Shown piece after piece: positions 1 through 7,718 of a stretch of DNA of 64,000 nt. The translations under genes were made by a program, and so were the position numbers. This stretch comes from a virus. The DNA lies in IMG/VR virus record IMGVR_UViG_3300008997_000013, positions 37,419-101,418 of that record, one strand, 5' to 3'. The notes under the pieces are model-generated. The model was not told where the DNA came from, searched no databases, and saw only the letters and a program-made list of their open reading frames with translations. The stretch's first letter is position 1, and the number at the start of each line of letters is the position of its first letter.

Positions 1-273
1 CTCAAGAACATCTTGGCGGCGGAAGGAGTCACCCCTGGGAGGCAGGTCTCCTTCTCTGTAGAGGTCCTGGAAGAGGGCACCTATCCTGCGGCCCCTCCCC
101 ACAAGAAGAGTGCCTCCTGGCGAAGGGTCCGCCTCTCCGGGCCTCGTAGATCCATTGAAGCCACCCTCACCAAGCGGGGCCGCACAGTGTGTTGGGATTG
201 GGACGAGGACGACAATATGCCAGACCGAGATCAGTGGCTCGCCCGCCTGGTGTCCTCTGTTGCGTTCAAGTAG
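1..273 (+). CDS. Hypothetical protein, 5' end cut by window
   Basis: The frame is open from the first base, so the true start probably lies outside the window; an in-frame TTG at 13 gives 86 residues if used. The visible part has many Arg and Lys residues and an acidic tail (WDWDEDDNMPDRDQW). No family recognised. It ends with TAG six bases before the next ATG, so it is probably co-transcribed with the neck-type gene downstream and may itself be a small virion or assembly protein. Confidence 0.5.
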   Translation, partial: LKNILAAEGVTPGRQVSFSVEVLEEGTYPAAPPHKKSASWRRVRLSGPRRSIEATLTKRGRTVCWDWDEDDNMPDRDQWLARLVSSVAFK

Positions 274-279
274 GATGAG

Positions 280-861
280 ATGCCCAAGGATAGACTTCGA
301 GGTGTCTACGGAAAGCCTGTAGCTCGAGCCGCAGGTTTCTCCATCCCCCTGACCAAAGCTCAGTTGGAGTTCGTCGGAGAGACGATGGTCACGGAGATCC
401 GACGAGAGATCGCCCGTGACACCGCCAAGTCCATGGGAATCCGCGGGAGAGGCGAGCCGGTTCCTATCCCTCGGACACGGGATTTCGCTCGCTCGTTCAA
501 GTCCCGCGTCGTAGGGTCCTCGACCATCGAGATCTACTCGGACGGGCCAACCGCCCAACAGCACGTCTCGAAGGATGTCGATCCGGACGCTCCCAAGAAG
601 GATAGGACACGCCCCTTCCCGATGACGTGGCTCACGCGCCCTGCCGTCCCCTATGCTCGGATCGTCCGGCAAGACGGACAGGTCATCGTTCGGACGACAC
701 CCAACCCCAACAAGGGAGATAAGCCCTGGATCCACCCTGGGTTCCGCAAGTACACATTCTTGGAGAGAGGGATCAGGAAGGGTAAGAAGAAGGCAATCGA
801 GGCCCTCATGGAGGAGCTCATCGGTACAGTGCTGAGCGAGCACGACCTGCTGGGGTCCTAA
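280..861 (+). CDS. Putative head-tail completion (HK97 gp10-like) protein
   Basis: 193 residues, ATG start. The protein is basic. Its C-terminal part (PWIHPGFRKYTFLERGIRKG, then a long Lys/Glu helix) resembles the end of HK97 gp10-type neck or minor tail proteins, where a W-x-HPG loop precedes a final helix. That family closes the head-tail interface. The resemblance is by motif only, so the family assignment is inferred. It sits at the head of a tight cluster: the stop codon is directly followed by the GTG of the next gene. Confidence 0.45.
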   Translation: MPKDRLRGVYGKPVARAAGFSIPLTKAQLEFVGETMVTEIRREIARDTAKSMGIRGRGEPVPIPRTRDFARSFKSRVVGSSTIEIYSDGPTAQQHVSKDVDPDAPKKDRTRPFPMTWLTRPAVPYARIVRQDGQVIVRTTPNPNKGDKPWIHPGFRKYTFLERGIRKGKKKAIEALMEELIGTVLSEHDLLGS

Positions 862-1458
862 GTGTACCTGGTCGAGACCAACTTCCTGTTCCTTGAGGTC
901 CCCGACCTTGGGATCGTTCTTCGGAAGGGAGTACCCTCCTGGGTTGAAGAGGACGACTACCAGCGGAGTTCCTGCCTCCAGGAACTGGTCCGGATAGGGA
1001 ACGCCCGAGCCACTCCCAAGTCAAGGTCTCGGTCCCAGCGGCCAGCGAAGCCCTCCTTGCGGACCCGGAAGAGGACTCCCCCCAAGAAGGTTGCTCCGAC
1101 CCCCAAGGCCCCTGAAGCTGTTCTGACGGTAGCACAGGCACAGGAGCTCGCGGAGAGGGCGGCGGAGAAAGCCGTACAGCGCGTCCTGGAGAGCTTCCCT
1201 ACGCAACCCCCCACCGGGCTTCTGGAAGCCGTACAGGGGCTGCAGGAGGCCCTTGGAGCCGTCCCCGGAGCCGTGTCCGCACCCACGGATTTCCTTTCTC
1301 CCCGAACAAGAGGTCCTGCTCCTGAGCCTATGTTCATCCCTTCGGGTATCGTTGGTCCATCCAAGGAGGCGGAGCTCGAGATACAGAGCTCTGAGTCGGG
1401 CGGAGGGGTCGAAGATGCCGCCCAAGCTCTCCGACGGATGAAAAACCGGAGGGAATGA
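862..1458 (+). CDS. Hypothetical protein, basic Pro/Ala-rich middle
   Basis: 198 residues, GTG start immediately after the upstream TAA. The N-terminal 50 residues look like a small folded domain (LVETNFLFLEVPDLGIVL). Residues about 51-90 are rich in Arg, Lys, Ser and Pro and likely disordered. An Ala/Glu-rich helix follows (VAQAQELAERAAEKAVQRVL), then a Pro/Gly tail. The pattern suits a linker or virion-associated protein, but no family is recognised. It overlaps the actin-like gene by ATGA. Confidence 0.6.
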   Translation: MYLVETNFLFLEVPDLGIVLRKGVPSWVEEDDYQRSSCLQELVRIGNARATPKSRSRSQRPAKPSLRTRKRTPPKKVAPTPKAPEAVLTVAQAQELAERAAEKAVQRVLESFPTQPPTGLLEAVQGLQEALGAVPGAVSAPTDFLSPRTRGPAPEPMFIPSGIVGPSKEAELEIQSSESGGGVEDAAQALRRMKNRRE

Positions 1459-2456
1459 TGACAGCCAAGGGCAGGGGTCTCGATATCGGGACCATGAACC
1501 TGGTGGCCGCAAAGAGTGCGGCCAAGGACAAGGTGGAGACCTCTCGCGTGAGGGATGCCTTCCTCAGCCTCGAGGCAGGAGCCAAGAGACGGCTTCGTCT
1601 CTCGGGCGTCAACTTCATCGATCGAGGGGAGGACGGGATCATCGTAGTCGGAGACGCCGCCCTGGAGATGGCCAACGTCTTCGGTCTGGATGTCCGCCGC
1701 CCCCTACAGGGCGGGTTGATCTCCGCGGGTGAGATGGACGCCCTGGAGATCCTGGGCGCCATGATCCAGAACCTCCTCGGGAAGCCAACCGTCAAGGATG
1801 AGGTCTGCTACTTCTCTATCCCTGCCTCCCCTGTCGATGTGGATCGGGATACCGTCTACCACAAGGGCGTCTTCGAGCGGATCATCTCGGAATGCGGCTT
1901 CCGACCGATCGCTGCCAACGAGGCCATGGCCATCATCTTCTCGGAGACGGCCAAGGAGATGTTCTCCGGTCTGGCGTTCTCCTTTGGCTCCGGGATGTGC
2001 AACGTCGCTCTCTCCGTGAACGCTGTCAAGGGCCTCACGTTCTCCGTGGCGCGAGGCGGGGACTGGATCGACCAGGGAGCCGCCCGTGCCGTGGGGTCCA
2101 CGAGCTCTCGGATGTGTGTCCTCAAAGAGGCTGGCATCGACCTCCTGAACCCCCAGGGACGGGAGCAAGAGGCTCTGGTGCTCTACTACAAGAGCCTCAT
2201 CGAGTACGCCCTGGACGAGACGGCTCGAGAGTTCCAGAAGATCAAGGATCGGTTCGCTCTCCCGCGTCCCATCCCGCTCATCGTTTCTGGTGGCACCTCC
2301 AAGGCGGGCAACTTCTTGGAGTTCTTCACAAGGACCTTTGATTCTCGACGCCGTAGGTTCCCTATCACAATCTCGGAAGTGCGGCAGGCGTCTGAACCTC
2401 TGAATGCGGTGGCTCGGGGCCTTCTCATTCAGGCCCTGCAGGAATACGAGGACTGA
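1455..2456 (+). CDS. Actin/MreB-fold (Hsp70-like ATPase superfamily) protein
   Basis: 333 residues; two adjacent ATGs (1455, 1458) follow a good GGAGGGA ribosome site. Superfamily landmarks occur in order: phosphate-1 loop GLDIGTMNLVAAK (residues 8-20), connect-1 helix ANEAMAIIFSE (164-174), a phosphate-2-like loop AFSFGSGMCN (184-193), the MreB-like GGDWID (211-216), and an adenosine loop LIVSGGTSK (285-293). Relatives (MreB, ParM, FtsA, phage Alp proteins) bind ATP and polymerise. Unusually, phase-2 acidic residues (DxGxGT..D) are Ser and Asn here, so nucleotide hydrolysis may be weak. Possible roles, all inferred: DNA positioning or segregation, or a shape or scaffold function. Confidence 0.75.
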   Translation: MMTAKGRGLDIGTMNLVAAKSAAKDKVETSRVRDAFLSLEAGAKRRLRLSGVNFIDRGEDGIIVVGDAALEMANVFGLDVRRPLQGGLISAGEMDALEILGAMIQNLLGKPTVKDEVCYFSIPASPVDVDRDTVYHKGVFERIISECGFRPIAANEAMAIIFSETAKEMFSGLAFSFGSGMCNVALSVNAVKGLTFSVARGGDWIDQGAARAVGSTSSRMCVLKEAGIDLLNPQGREQEALVLYYKSLIEYALDETAREFQKIKDRFALPRPIPLIVSGGTSKAGNFLEFFTRTFDSRRRRFPITISEVRQASEPLNAVARGLLIQALQEYED

Positions 2457-2460
2457 GTTC

Positions 2461-2826
2461 ATGATCACTCAGGTAGGCAAGAAGTCCGACGGGAAGGGCT
2501 GGTACCCAGTCACAGGGAACCGCCATCCGATTGGGTCTGTGAAGCGCATCCGGACCAAGTGGGCGGCGCGCACCCCGGACCCCCAGACCCGCACGGGTTT
2601 CGCCACTCGAGGGGAGGCTGTGGCGTTCCTGGTGTCGGAATCGGCCTCTCGCATCCCCGCCGAACCGACACCCAAGGCAACCACCTGGACTGATGTCTCC
2701 CATGAGGGGACGATGGTCGGTCAGGTGATCTGCCTTTCCAACGGGACCTGGCGCTCCCGGACTCTCTCGGGGAAGGAGAAGATCAACATCGCCTCCTATG
2801 CCGAGGCGAAGGCTTCCCTGCTGTAG
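2461..2826 (+). CDS. Hypothetical protein
   Basis: 121 residues from the ATG at 2461, which follows the upstream stop by a few bases. A longer frame reaches back to 2404, but that part overlaps the actin-like gene and is unlikely to be used. Basic, Thr/Ser-rich; contains WYPVTGNRHPIGSVKRIR and a C-terminal TWRSRTLSGKEKINIASYAEA. No family recognised. Confidence 0.6.
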   Translation: MITQVGKKSDGKGWYPVTGNRHPIGSVKRIRTKWAARTPDPQTRTGFATRGEAVAFLVSESASRIPAEPTPKATTWTDVSHEGTMVGQVICLSNGTWRSRTLSGKEKINIASYAEAKASLL

Positions 2827-2863
2827 AGTTCTATCTCCGGTAACCTCCTTCCCGGAGGTCGAT

Positions 2864-3502
2864 ATGCCGGAAGCTGCTCTCCCCGAAGTCGCGATCAGAC
2901 ACAAGAAACAGCTGGCGGTGATGAGGGGCTGGCTGGAGGGACGTCGCTACTTCAAGGCGATGGATGCTCTGGAGTTCGTCCGTGGTCTCGAGAGAGGAAC
3001 ACGGAAGGACGGTGAGACCCCCAAGTTCCACCATCAGCTGTCCATTGCACGGCTGATCTCTACGCTCATCCCGCACCTGATCTATCCAGAGGAGACTCTG
3101 GCGGTGGCCTTCCTCCACGACACCAGAGAGGACCACCACGAGCAGGTGACCCATGATGTCCTGTTCGACAAGTTCGGATCTCTGGTCGCTGACGCCGTTT
3201 GGTTGCTGACCAAGAAGTGTGGGGGGCTCGTCAAGTCCCCGGAGACCTACTACAAGGCCATCGCAGGGTGTCCCATTGCTTCCATTGTGAAGCCGGGGGA
3301 CCGCGCCCACAACCTCCAGACGATGGATGGGGTATTCACTCCGGAGAAACAGCTTCGGTACGTGGCCGAGGTCGAAGCCCACTACTGGGATCTCATCCGC
3401 ACCGCGCGCAGGCTCTTTCCTCGTCAGTATGGGGCCTACGAGAACCTCAAGATCCTGCTGCGCTGTCAGACGCGTCTGATTCGGAGAATACATGAAGCCT
3501 GA
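2864..3502 (+). CDS. RelA/SpoT-type HD hydrolase (small alarmone hydrolase-like)
   Basis: 212 residues from the ATG at 2864, chosen because GGAGGTC lies just before it; an open frame back to 2798 overlaps the previous gene. The metal-binding HD pattern of the SpoT/MESH1 hydrolase family is present: His at 56/57 (FHHQLSIARL), LHDTRED (84-90), and KPGDRAHNLQTM with Asp146 and Asn150. No synthetase or regulatory domain follows, so this is a hydrolase-only protein. Members of the family remove the 3'-pyrophosphate of (p)ppGpp in the cytoplasm. The likely role is to blunt the host stringent response; this is inferred from family only. Confidence 0.8.
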   Translation: MPEAALPEVAIRHKKQLAVMRGWLEGRRYFKAMDALEFVRGLERGTRKDGETPKFHHQLSIARLISTLIPHLIYPEETLAVAFLHDTREDHHEQVTHDVLFDKFGSLVADAVWLLTKKCGGLVKSPETYYKAIAGCPIASIVKPGDRAHNLQTMDGVFTPEKQLRYVAEVEAHYWDLIRTARRLFPRQYGAYENLKILLRCQTRLIRRIHEA

Positions 3503-3758
3503 TCCCATCCCGATGCTCCTGTGGTGTCCTGCCTGCAGCGCCCGGCATATCGACGAGGGTGAGTTCGCGACCCGCCCCCACCACACTCACGCCTGTCAGA
3601 GCTGCGGAATGGTCTGGCGCCCCGCTCTGGTTCCGACCTGTGGGGTTCAGTTCCTGCCCGGGTTCAAGGACGCAGAGAAGTGCAAGCTCTGCACGAACCC
3701 TGTCTCCAACCAGGAGTACGGGCTCTGTGCTGACCATCTGGCGGCGGGTCCCGGATGA
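3492..3758 (+). CDS. Small zinc-binding protein
   Basis: 88 residues, starting inside the end of the HD gene. Three CxxC pairs are visible: CPAC (12-15), CQSC near residue 36, and CKLC near residue 60, with several His residues between them (TRPHHTHAC). This implies one or two zinc-ribbon folds. No enzymatic residues seen; a nucleic-acid or protein-binding accessory role is likely but unproven. Confidence 0.7.
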   Translation: MKPDPIPMLLWCPACSARHIDEGEFATRPHHTHACQSCGMVWRPALVPTCGVQFLPGFKDAEKCKLCTNPVSNQEYGLCADHLAAGPG

Positions 3759-3892
3759 GGAAGGGATACGGGAGGGACCGCATCCCGAAAGAGAACCCAT
3801 TCTGGACGTTGGCGAAGAGTCTGACCAACACCTGGGGTGGCGACGATCCTGACAACACCATTTTTCCCTACCCGCACCATCCACAACGATAA
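3755..3892 (+). CDS. Small hypothetical protein
   Basis: 45-codon frame starting at the ATGA overlap with the zinc-protein gene and ending TAA. The product begins MRKGYGRDRIPKENPFWTL and ends in an aromatic/His-rich tail. Its support is the translational coupling and the lack of any other frame here; no family known. Confidence 0.45.
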   Translation: MRKGYGRDRIPKENPFWTLAKSLTNTWGGDDPDNTIFPYPHHPQR

Positions 3893-3920
3893 CGTGTGGA
3901 ACTGGGACTGAGAAAGCCCC

Positions 3921-4205
3921 ATGAGCGAGATCCCAGACCTCCGACTGAACATCCTACTTGGCCAGGCTCTCACCCAGAATGCGAGACTGGAGGACGACTA
4001 CTTTTTCGCCCGGTTCGGCTGGAAGATCTCCAAGCTCCGCGAGATCGAGATGCTGGTCGCCCGGTACTCCACCAGCGACACTCTGACTCCTGAGGGAGAG
4101 CGCGAGAGGGATCAGCTGATCACCAACTACAAGGAGGTCTGGCGTCCTCGCCGGCTCCACATCGAGAGGATCAAGAACGGTATCCGCGATCTACAGAAGG
4201 GCTGA
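3921..4205 (+). CDS. Hypothetical protein
   Basis: 94 residues, mostly charged helix (EIEMLVARYSTSDTLTPEGE, then RRLHIERIKNGIRDLQKG). Probably a small cytoplasmic helical protein. No family recognised. It is the last gene before a promoter-like site at 4213. Confidence 0.6.
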   Translation: MSEIPDLRLNILLGQALTQNARLEDDYFFARFGWKISKLREIEMLVARYSTSDTLTPEGERERDQLITNYKEVWRPRRLHIERIKNGIRDLQKG

Positions 4206-4212
4206 GACCCAG

Positions 4213-4240
4213 GTTTCTACTCGACCGGTTCCGACGTAAC
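4213..4240 (+). promoter_or_regulatory. Phage promoter candidate, site A
   Basis: GTTTCTAC, 12 nt, GACGTAAC, followed by GGAGG and ATG at 4263. It matches the window's recurring pattern at both boxes and at the spacing; see the finding on the promoter family. Confidence 0.6.
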
Positions 4241-4262
4241 TCTTGTGTAAGGAGGCAGGAAC

Positions 4263-4739
4263 ATGGAAATCTGTGGATACCGGAACCGTCGTGGAGCTCT
4301 CGCGATTCGCGTGGACGATGATGGGCCCCTCGTTCTCGAGAACGGTCGCACCATTCCCGGCGAGCACCCCGCATGGGAATACGACGACGATGTCGACATC
4401 TCTGAGTGCTCTGGGGACCAGATCGAGTACATCATGGCTCTCTCCCACGAGGAGGAGCGCGCAGAGAGCATCCGCCGCGCGAAGGCCGCGGAGGCCCGGC
4501 GCAACCTGATGACCAGCTACGTCAAGACGGTCGCCACCAGGGGTCTCTCTGTCACGGACAGCGAGTACCCCAAGGGCCGGGAAGTTCTCCAGGAGCTCGT
4601 CTCCGAGAGTGATGCTCGCGGGATCCTCGAGGCAGGCGCGCAGAAGGATCGCGAGATCCAGGCCCACCGGGATCAGGCGTGGGATCGTATGCTCTCTGGG
4701 ATGGAGAACCTGATCACGGTGCTGTCCCAGGCGCGGTAA
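4263..4739 (+). CDS. Hypothetical acidic protein
   Basis: 158 residues with a strong AAGGAGG ribosome site. The N-terminal 60 residues are acidic and beta-like (VDDDGPLVLENGRTIPGEHP); the rest is a long charged helix (HEEERAESIRRAKAAEARRN onward). No family recognised. First gene behind promoter candidate A, so likely expressed early or at high level. Confidence 0.65.
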   Translation: MEICGYRNRRGALAIRVDDDGPLVLENGRTIPGEHPAWEYDDDVDISECSGDQIEYIMALSHEEERAESIRRAKAAEARRNLMTSYVKTVATRGLSVTDSEYPKGREVLQELVSESDARGILEAGAQKDREIQAHRDQAWDRMLSGMENLITVLSQAR

Positions 4740-4848
4740 CGGATTCCACTGATGTTGGGTTTTCTGGCTATTCTCAAGACCCCTTTCCGGGGGGAGCGGT
4801 CGGTGTCAATGGAGACCCCTTTTGACCTGATCTCACAACAAGCTGGGG

Positions 4849-5113
4849 ATGACGACGGCCAGCCTCGGACCAACCCTCTCGAGGGAAGCTGGTTCGACCT
4901 CCATGTTCGCAGGAGCTGCGGCCCTCGGTGCACTCCCCGGTGCTACGACCATCGGGGAGTGCTCGCTCAGTTGCCCTCGCAGTATCGGATCCCATCGGCT
5001 CCGTTCATCCGATGGTGTCTGTCCAAGACACCATCGAGGCATCTGTCCCTTCCCTGGAAGCCTGCCCACAAGTCAGGGATGAAAATCACAGGAGACAACC
5101 CCTACCACACTGA
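4849..5113 (+). CDS. Small hydrophobic protein, apparently frameshifted
   Basis: Frame 1 from ATG 4849 gives a natural-looking start (MTTASLGPTLSREAG, then SMFAGAAALGALPGATTIG). After about 4960 the natural coding continues in frame 2 (SVALAVSDPIGSVHPMVSVQ) to TGA 5113. Reading one fewer G in the GGGG run near 4958 joins them into roughly 87 residues with an Ala/Gly hydrophobic stretch. This is either a real frameshift or an indel in the assembly. The third frame here is open and fused to the next gene, but it is rich in Arg, Pro, Ser and Cys and looks non-coding. Confidence 0.3.
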
Positions 5114-5552
5114 CTGGGTGGTAGGGGCGGGCGTTTCCCTTGCGATGGTGTATCGTGACCATGCCTTGAGCAAAGCCGCAGACAGGGTTCGTCTGGAAGT
5201 GCAGCAAGAGATCTGTGGATTCAAGGCAGCGGTCCTATGTGGAAATGCTCGGACCTCCTACCTGGAAGTGGTGCACCCGGAGCCCGATCAAGAGCTGAGC
5301 TCCTCAGTCATCGCTGTCTGTCCCTACGCATCTCCTGAGTACTACATCCCTGCAGTCACAGCTGCGGCAACCATCGTAGAGGTAGGGGGCCCTCTCTCCC
5401 ACCTCGCCTGTGTAGGGCGCTCAGAGGGAGTCTCAGTACTCCAGGTTGATGGGGCCCGCGCCTTGTACCCGGAGGGAACTCGGGTACGGGTAGACGCCCT
5501 TCGCGGACTCGTGGAGGTGGATTTCCTCTACGACTTCCGGAGACCTGTTTGA
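5079..5552 (+). CDS. Stand-alone PEP-utilising enzyme mobile (swivel) domain protein
   Basis: 157 residues from ATG 5079; the frame is open upstream to ATG 4752 (266 residues), but that extension looks non-coding. The C-terminal half has the phosphohistidine swivel pattern of PEP synthase, PPDK and rifampicin phosphotransferase: VIAVCPYASPEY, then VEVGGPLSHLACVGRSEGV with the predicted phospho-His in GGPLSH, then EGTRVRVDALRGLVEV. In those enzymes the domain shuttles phosphate between an ATP-grasp domain and a PEP or substrate domain. Neither partner domain is present here, so it may act with a host or other phage protein. Its stop overlaps the next start. Confidence 0.6.
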   Translation: MKITGDNPYHTDWVVGAGVSLAMVYRDHALSKAADRVRLEVQQEICGFKAAVLCGNARTSYLEVVHPEPDQELSSSVIAVCPYASPEYYIPAVTAAATIVEVGGPLSHLACVGRSEGVSVLQVDGARALYPEGTRVRVDALRGLVEVDFLYDFRRPV

Positions 5553-6148
5553 CCACCTACACATATCTCGACACCGAGACCACAGGACTCGACTTCCTGG
5601 TCAGCGAGATCATCGAGATCGCAATCATCCGCGTGGGCCCTCGCGGAGAGGAGTCCCGCTTCGAGACGAAGATCAAACCCAAGAACATCGAGGCAGCACA
5701 CCCCCGCGCTCTCGAGGTCAACGGATACACAGAGGAGGCTTGGGCAGACGCCCCCCAACTTGAAGAGGCAGCCGAAGAGATCGCACACCACCTCCGGAAG
5801 TCTGCTCTGGTGGGACATAACGTCTCCTTCGATGAGGTTCTTCTCAAGGAGAACCTCAAGCGTGTGGGGATGGGTCATCTCAAGATCCCCTACCACAAGG
5901 TGGACACCATCACCTTGGTTCATGAGCACCTGTTTCCCCTCGGACTCCGGAGCGCCAGCTTCGATCGGGTCCGGGAGTTCTTGGGCTGGGAGGTCCGGAA
6001 AGTGCATCGGGCGATGGATGATGCCGAGGACGCCCGGAGACTCCACCTCTTGCTCCAGAGAGCCGGGGTATGGCGGAGATGCACTATTCGGCTGGGGAGA
6101 GTATGGCGTTCACTTCGGGGGCAGATGTCCTCTCCTCGGACCACATAG
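5549..6148 (+). CDS. DnaQ-like 3'-5' exonuclease (DEDDh family)
   Basis: 199 residues, TTG start overlapping the previous stop, with CCGGAGA upstream. All three Exo motifs are seen: Exo I DTETTGLD (residues 8-15), Exo II VGHNVSFDEVLL, and Exo III HRAMDDAEDARRL, with the DEDDh His and Asp. The fold matches the epsilon subunit of DNA polymerase III and RNase T relatives. It would degrade single-stranded DNA or trim RNA; proofreading for a phage polymerase outside the window is possible. The last 25 residues (Arg-rich) overlap the next gene and may not be conserved. Confidence 0.85.
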   Translation: MTTYTYLDTETTGLDFLVSEIIEIAIIRVGPRGEESRFETKIKPKNIEAAHPRALEVNGYTEEAWADAPQLEEAAEEIAHHLRKSALVGHNVSFDEVLLKENLKRVGMGHLKIPYHKVDTITLVHEHLFPLGLRSASFDRVREFLGWEVRKVHRAMDDAEDARRLHLLLQRAGVWRRCTIRLGRVWRSLRGQMSSPRTT

Positions 6149-6654
6149 AGAAGGCTCTCCTCGACCAGATCAACAAGAAAGTATGGGGTCCTCTGGGCAA
6201 CCCTCCTGGTTTCAAAACGAGAGTCCAGAGATTCGACAGCCCGTCTATGATGACACGGGGCTTCTGGATAGAGGTGGAAGTCGAAGGCCGCGCTCGGGTG
6301 GGGACCCGAGTCGAGTTCTCTCATCTTGCGTTGAGCCGGCTAAGCGCCACGGATCTGGGCCAGGCTCTCAAGAACCAGGTCATCGGGGGAATGCTAAAGA
6401 ACTTCCCTCCTCGTCTGTACGAGTATGATCCCCGGAAGGGAACGGCTCGTATCGTCGGGAACATCTGTGATGAGGTGCTGGCCTGTCCAATCATAGATCC
6501 ACCCCCAGGGGTCCGGAACCCGCTCGTTTTCGTGGACACCAAGGACCTCTGGAACCACTGCGCGACCTGTGATGTAGGATTCTCTCACGGGGAGGTGGTG
6601 TATTGGAGGGGTGGGTTTCTGCTCTGGGGATGTGCCCTCTGCACGCACGGTTGA
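6070..6654 (+). CDS. Hypothetical protein with C-terminal Cys/His motifs
   Basis: 194 residues from ATG 6070; ATG 6103, after GGGGAGA, is an equally good start and reduces the overlap with the exonuclease gene. A mid-region reading GFWIEVEVEGRARVGTRVEF suggests a beta sheet. The C-terminus holds HCATC and CALC pairs (WNHCATCDVGF and GCALCTHG), a likely zinc site. No family recognised. Confidence 0.6.
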   Translation: MAEMHYSAGESMAFTSGADVLSSDHIEKALLDQINKKVWGPLGNPPGFKTRVQRFDSPSMMTRGFWIEVEVEGRARVGTRVEFSHLALSRLSATDLGQALKNQVIGGMLKNFPPRLYEYDPRKGTARIVGNICDEVLACPIIDPPPGVRNPLVFVDTKDLWNHCATCDVGFSHGEVVYWRGGFLLWGCALCTHG

Positions 6655-6694
6655 CTCCCTATCGGGGGCTCCTGGGTGTCCAAGGAGCTGTCAG

Positions 6695-7072
6695 ATGTCC
6701 GAAGAGCACCGTTTCAAAGTGTCTGTGGAGCGTGTTGCTCAGATGCACCGTGCTGCCACCGCCCCTCGGGTGGTGGTGATCGACATCTGGTCCAACCCAG
6801 GATACGAGAGGGAATACCAGGGTCCCCCCGGACATCTGGTGAAGCGCCAGATCGACCGGTACAGCATGTTCTCCGGGGGGTCTTGGAAGTTCTCCAAGAC
6901 CTTCGATACCAAGAGGGAGGCGGAAGTCGCAGGGGAGAAGCTGAAGCGGGACTTCCAGAACAGGAACTGGCCTGGAGGGATGGCCGACTTCCCGGTGGTC
7001 ATCGGATGGGATCACGGCGACGGATTCATCGAGTACCAGGCAGCGGTGAGCACGTATCTCTCTTGGTCGTAG
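6695..7072 (+). CDS. Hypothetical protein
   Basis: 125 residues from ATG 6695, preceded by AAGGAG; the open frame back to 6611 overlaps the gene before. Basic, with an aromatic core (RVVVIDIWSNPGYEREYQGP; GGSWKFSKTFDTKREAEV). No family recognised. Confidence 0.6.
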   Translation: MSEEHRFKVSVERVAQMHRAATAPRVVVIDIWSNPGYEREYQGPPGHLVKRQIDRYSMFSGGSWKFSKTFDTKREAEVAGEKLKRDFQNRNWPGGMADFPVVIGWDHGDGFIEYQAAVSTYLSWS

Positions 7073-7081
7073 TCGGGTAAC
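7054..7081 (+). promoter_or_regulatory. Weak promoter-like site upstream of 7176
   Basis: GTATCTCT, 12 nt, CGGGTAAC: both boxes are degenerate but the spacing fits the family. It straddles the end of the preceding gene. A second CGGGTAAC lies at 7148-7155, 21 nt before the GTG at 7176, without an upstream box. The 100-nt gap also holds a short inverted repeat (TAACTAC at 7078, GTAGTTA at 7111). Confidence 0.25.
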
Positions 7082-7175
7082 TACGACCCTCCAGAACGTA
7101 AACCTTCCGGGTAGTTAGGCTCCTGGAGGACTGCATTTACCTCTGACCGGGTAACCCTCAGAAAGAGGGGGTTCC

Positions 7176-7718
7176 GTGACGAGGAAGTTGAGGCCGGTGG
7201 AGATCCCGCTTCCCGAGGACATCCAGGAAGCTGTGTTGGGCCTCCCGGTGAACGGTGATCTGGGAACCACCACCGTGGGCGAACTCCTCAGGAAGGCCCA
7301 GACCTATATGGATCTGGCAGAGGATGCTGTCCAAAAGAACCCTCTCCTTCAGGTAGCGGCAACGCATCTGATGCAGAAGGAGAACCGACGGGGGACCCCG
7401 GAGATACAGATAGGTCTGGGAGGCACTGTCTCCCTGGTCGTCCGGTACAATGGTGTCTCGGAGGAACCCCCGAGAACGCCCCTCCCCTCCCTCGGGGTTC
7501 TCCGGGAGATCGCAGCCAAAAACGGAGTGGACATCTCAGATCTGGGCCGGAAGAAGACGGAGATCCTCGAGCGCCTCCGGAAGTCCGGTATCTCCGCTAT
7601 CTCTTCTCCCACACCGGAGGCTTCTTGGCAGAGTTCGGCTACTGGCAGTTCGGAAAGAGAAACGGACTCAAAGGTGTCGCAGACACTTCCTACGAGCTCC
7701 CCGACGGGAGAATCGTAG
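7176..7718 (+). CDS. Hypothetical protein with SAP-like segment
   Basis: 180 residues, GTG start. Residues about 105-140 (LPSLGVLREIAAKNGVDISD then LGRKKTEILERLRKSG) resemble a SAP helix-hairpin-helix motif, which in other proteins binds DNA. The Ser/Thr-rich tail overlaps the next gene by 94 bases, so the end may be non-essential or the frame may end early. Function unknown. Confidence 0.55.
   Translation: MTRKLRPVEIPLPEDIQEAVLGLPVNGDLGTTTVGELLRKAQTYMDLAEDAVQKNPLLQVAATHLMQKENRRGTPEIQIGLGGTVSLVVRYNGVSEEPPRTPLPSLGVLREIAAKNGVDISDLGRKKTEILERLRKSGISAISSPTPEASWQSSATGSSERETDSKVSQTLPTSSPTGES

Noticed and set aside
818-2468. Long minus-strand open frames (135-254 codons) under the actin-like region
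   Set aside because: High G+C content keeps antisense frames open; they have no ribosome sites and biased composition, while the plus-strand genes have clear family motifs.
4752-5078. Upstream extension of the PEP-swivel gene (109 extra residues)
   Set aside because: The extension is rich in Arg, Pro, Ser and Cys like an off-frame reading, and another frame looks more natural across the same bases; kept only as an alternative start.
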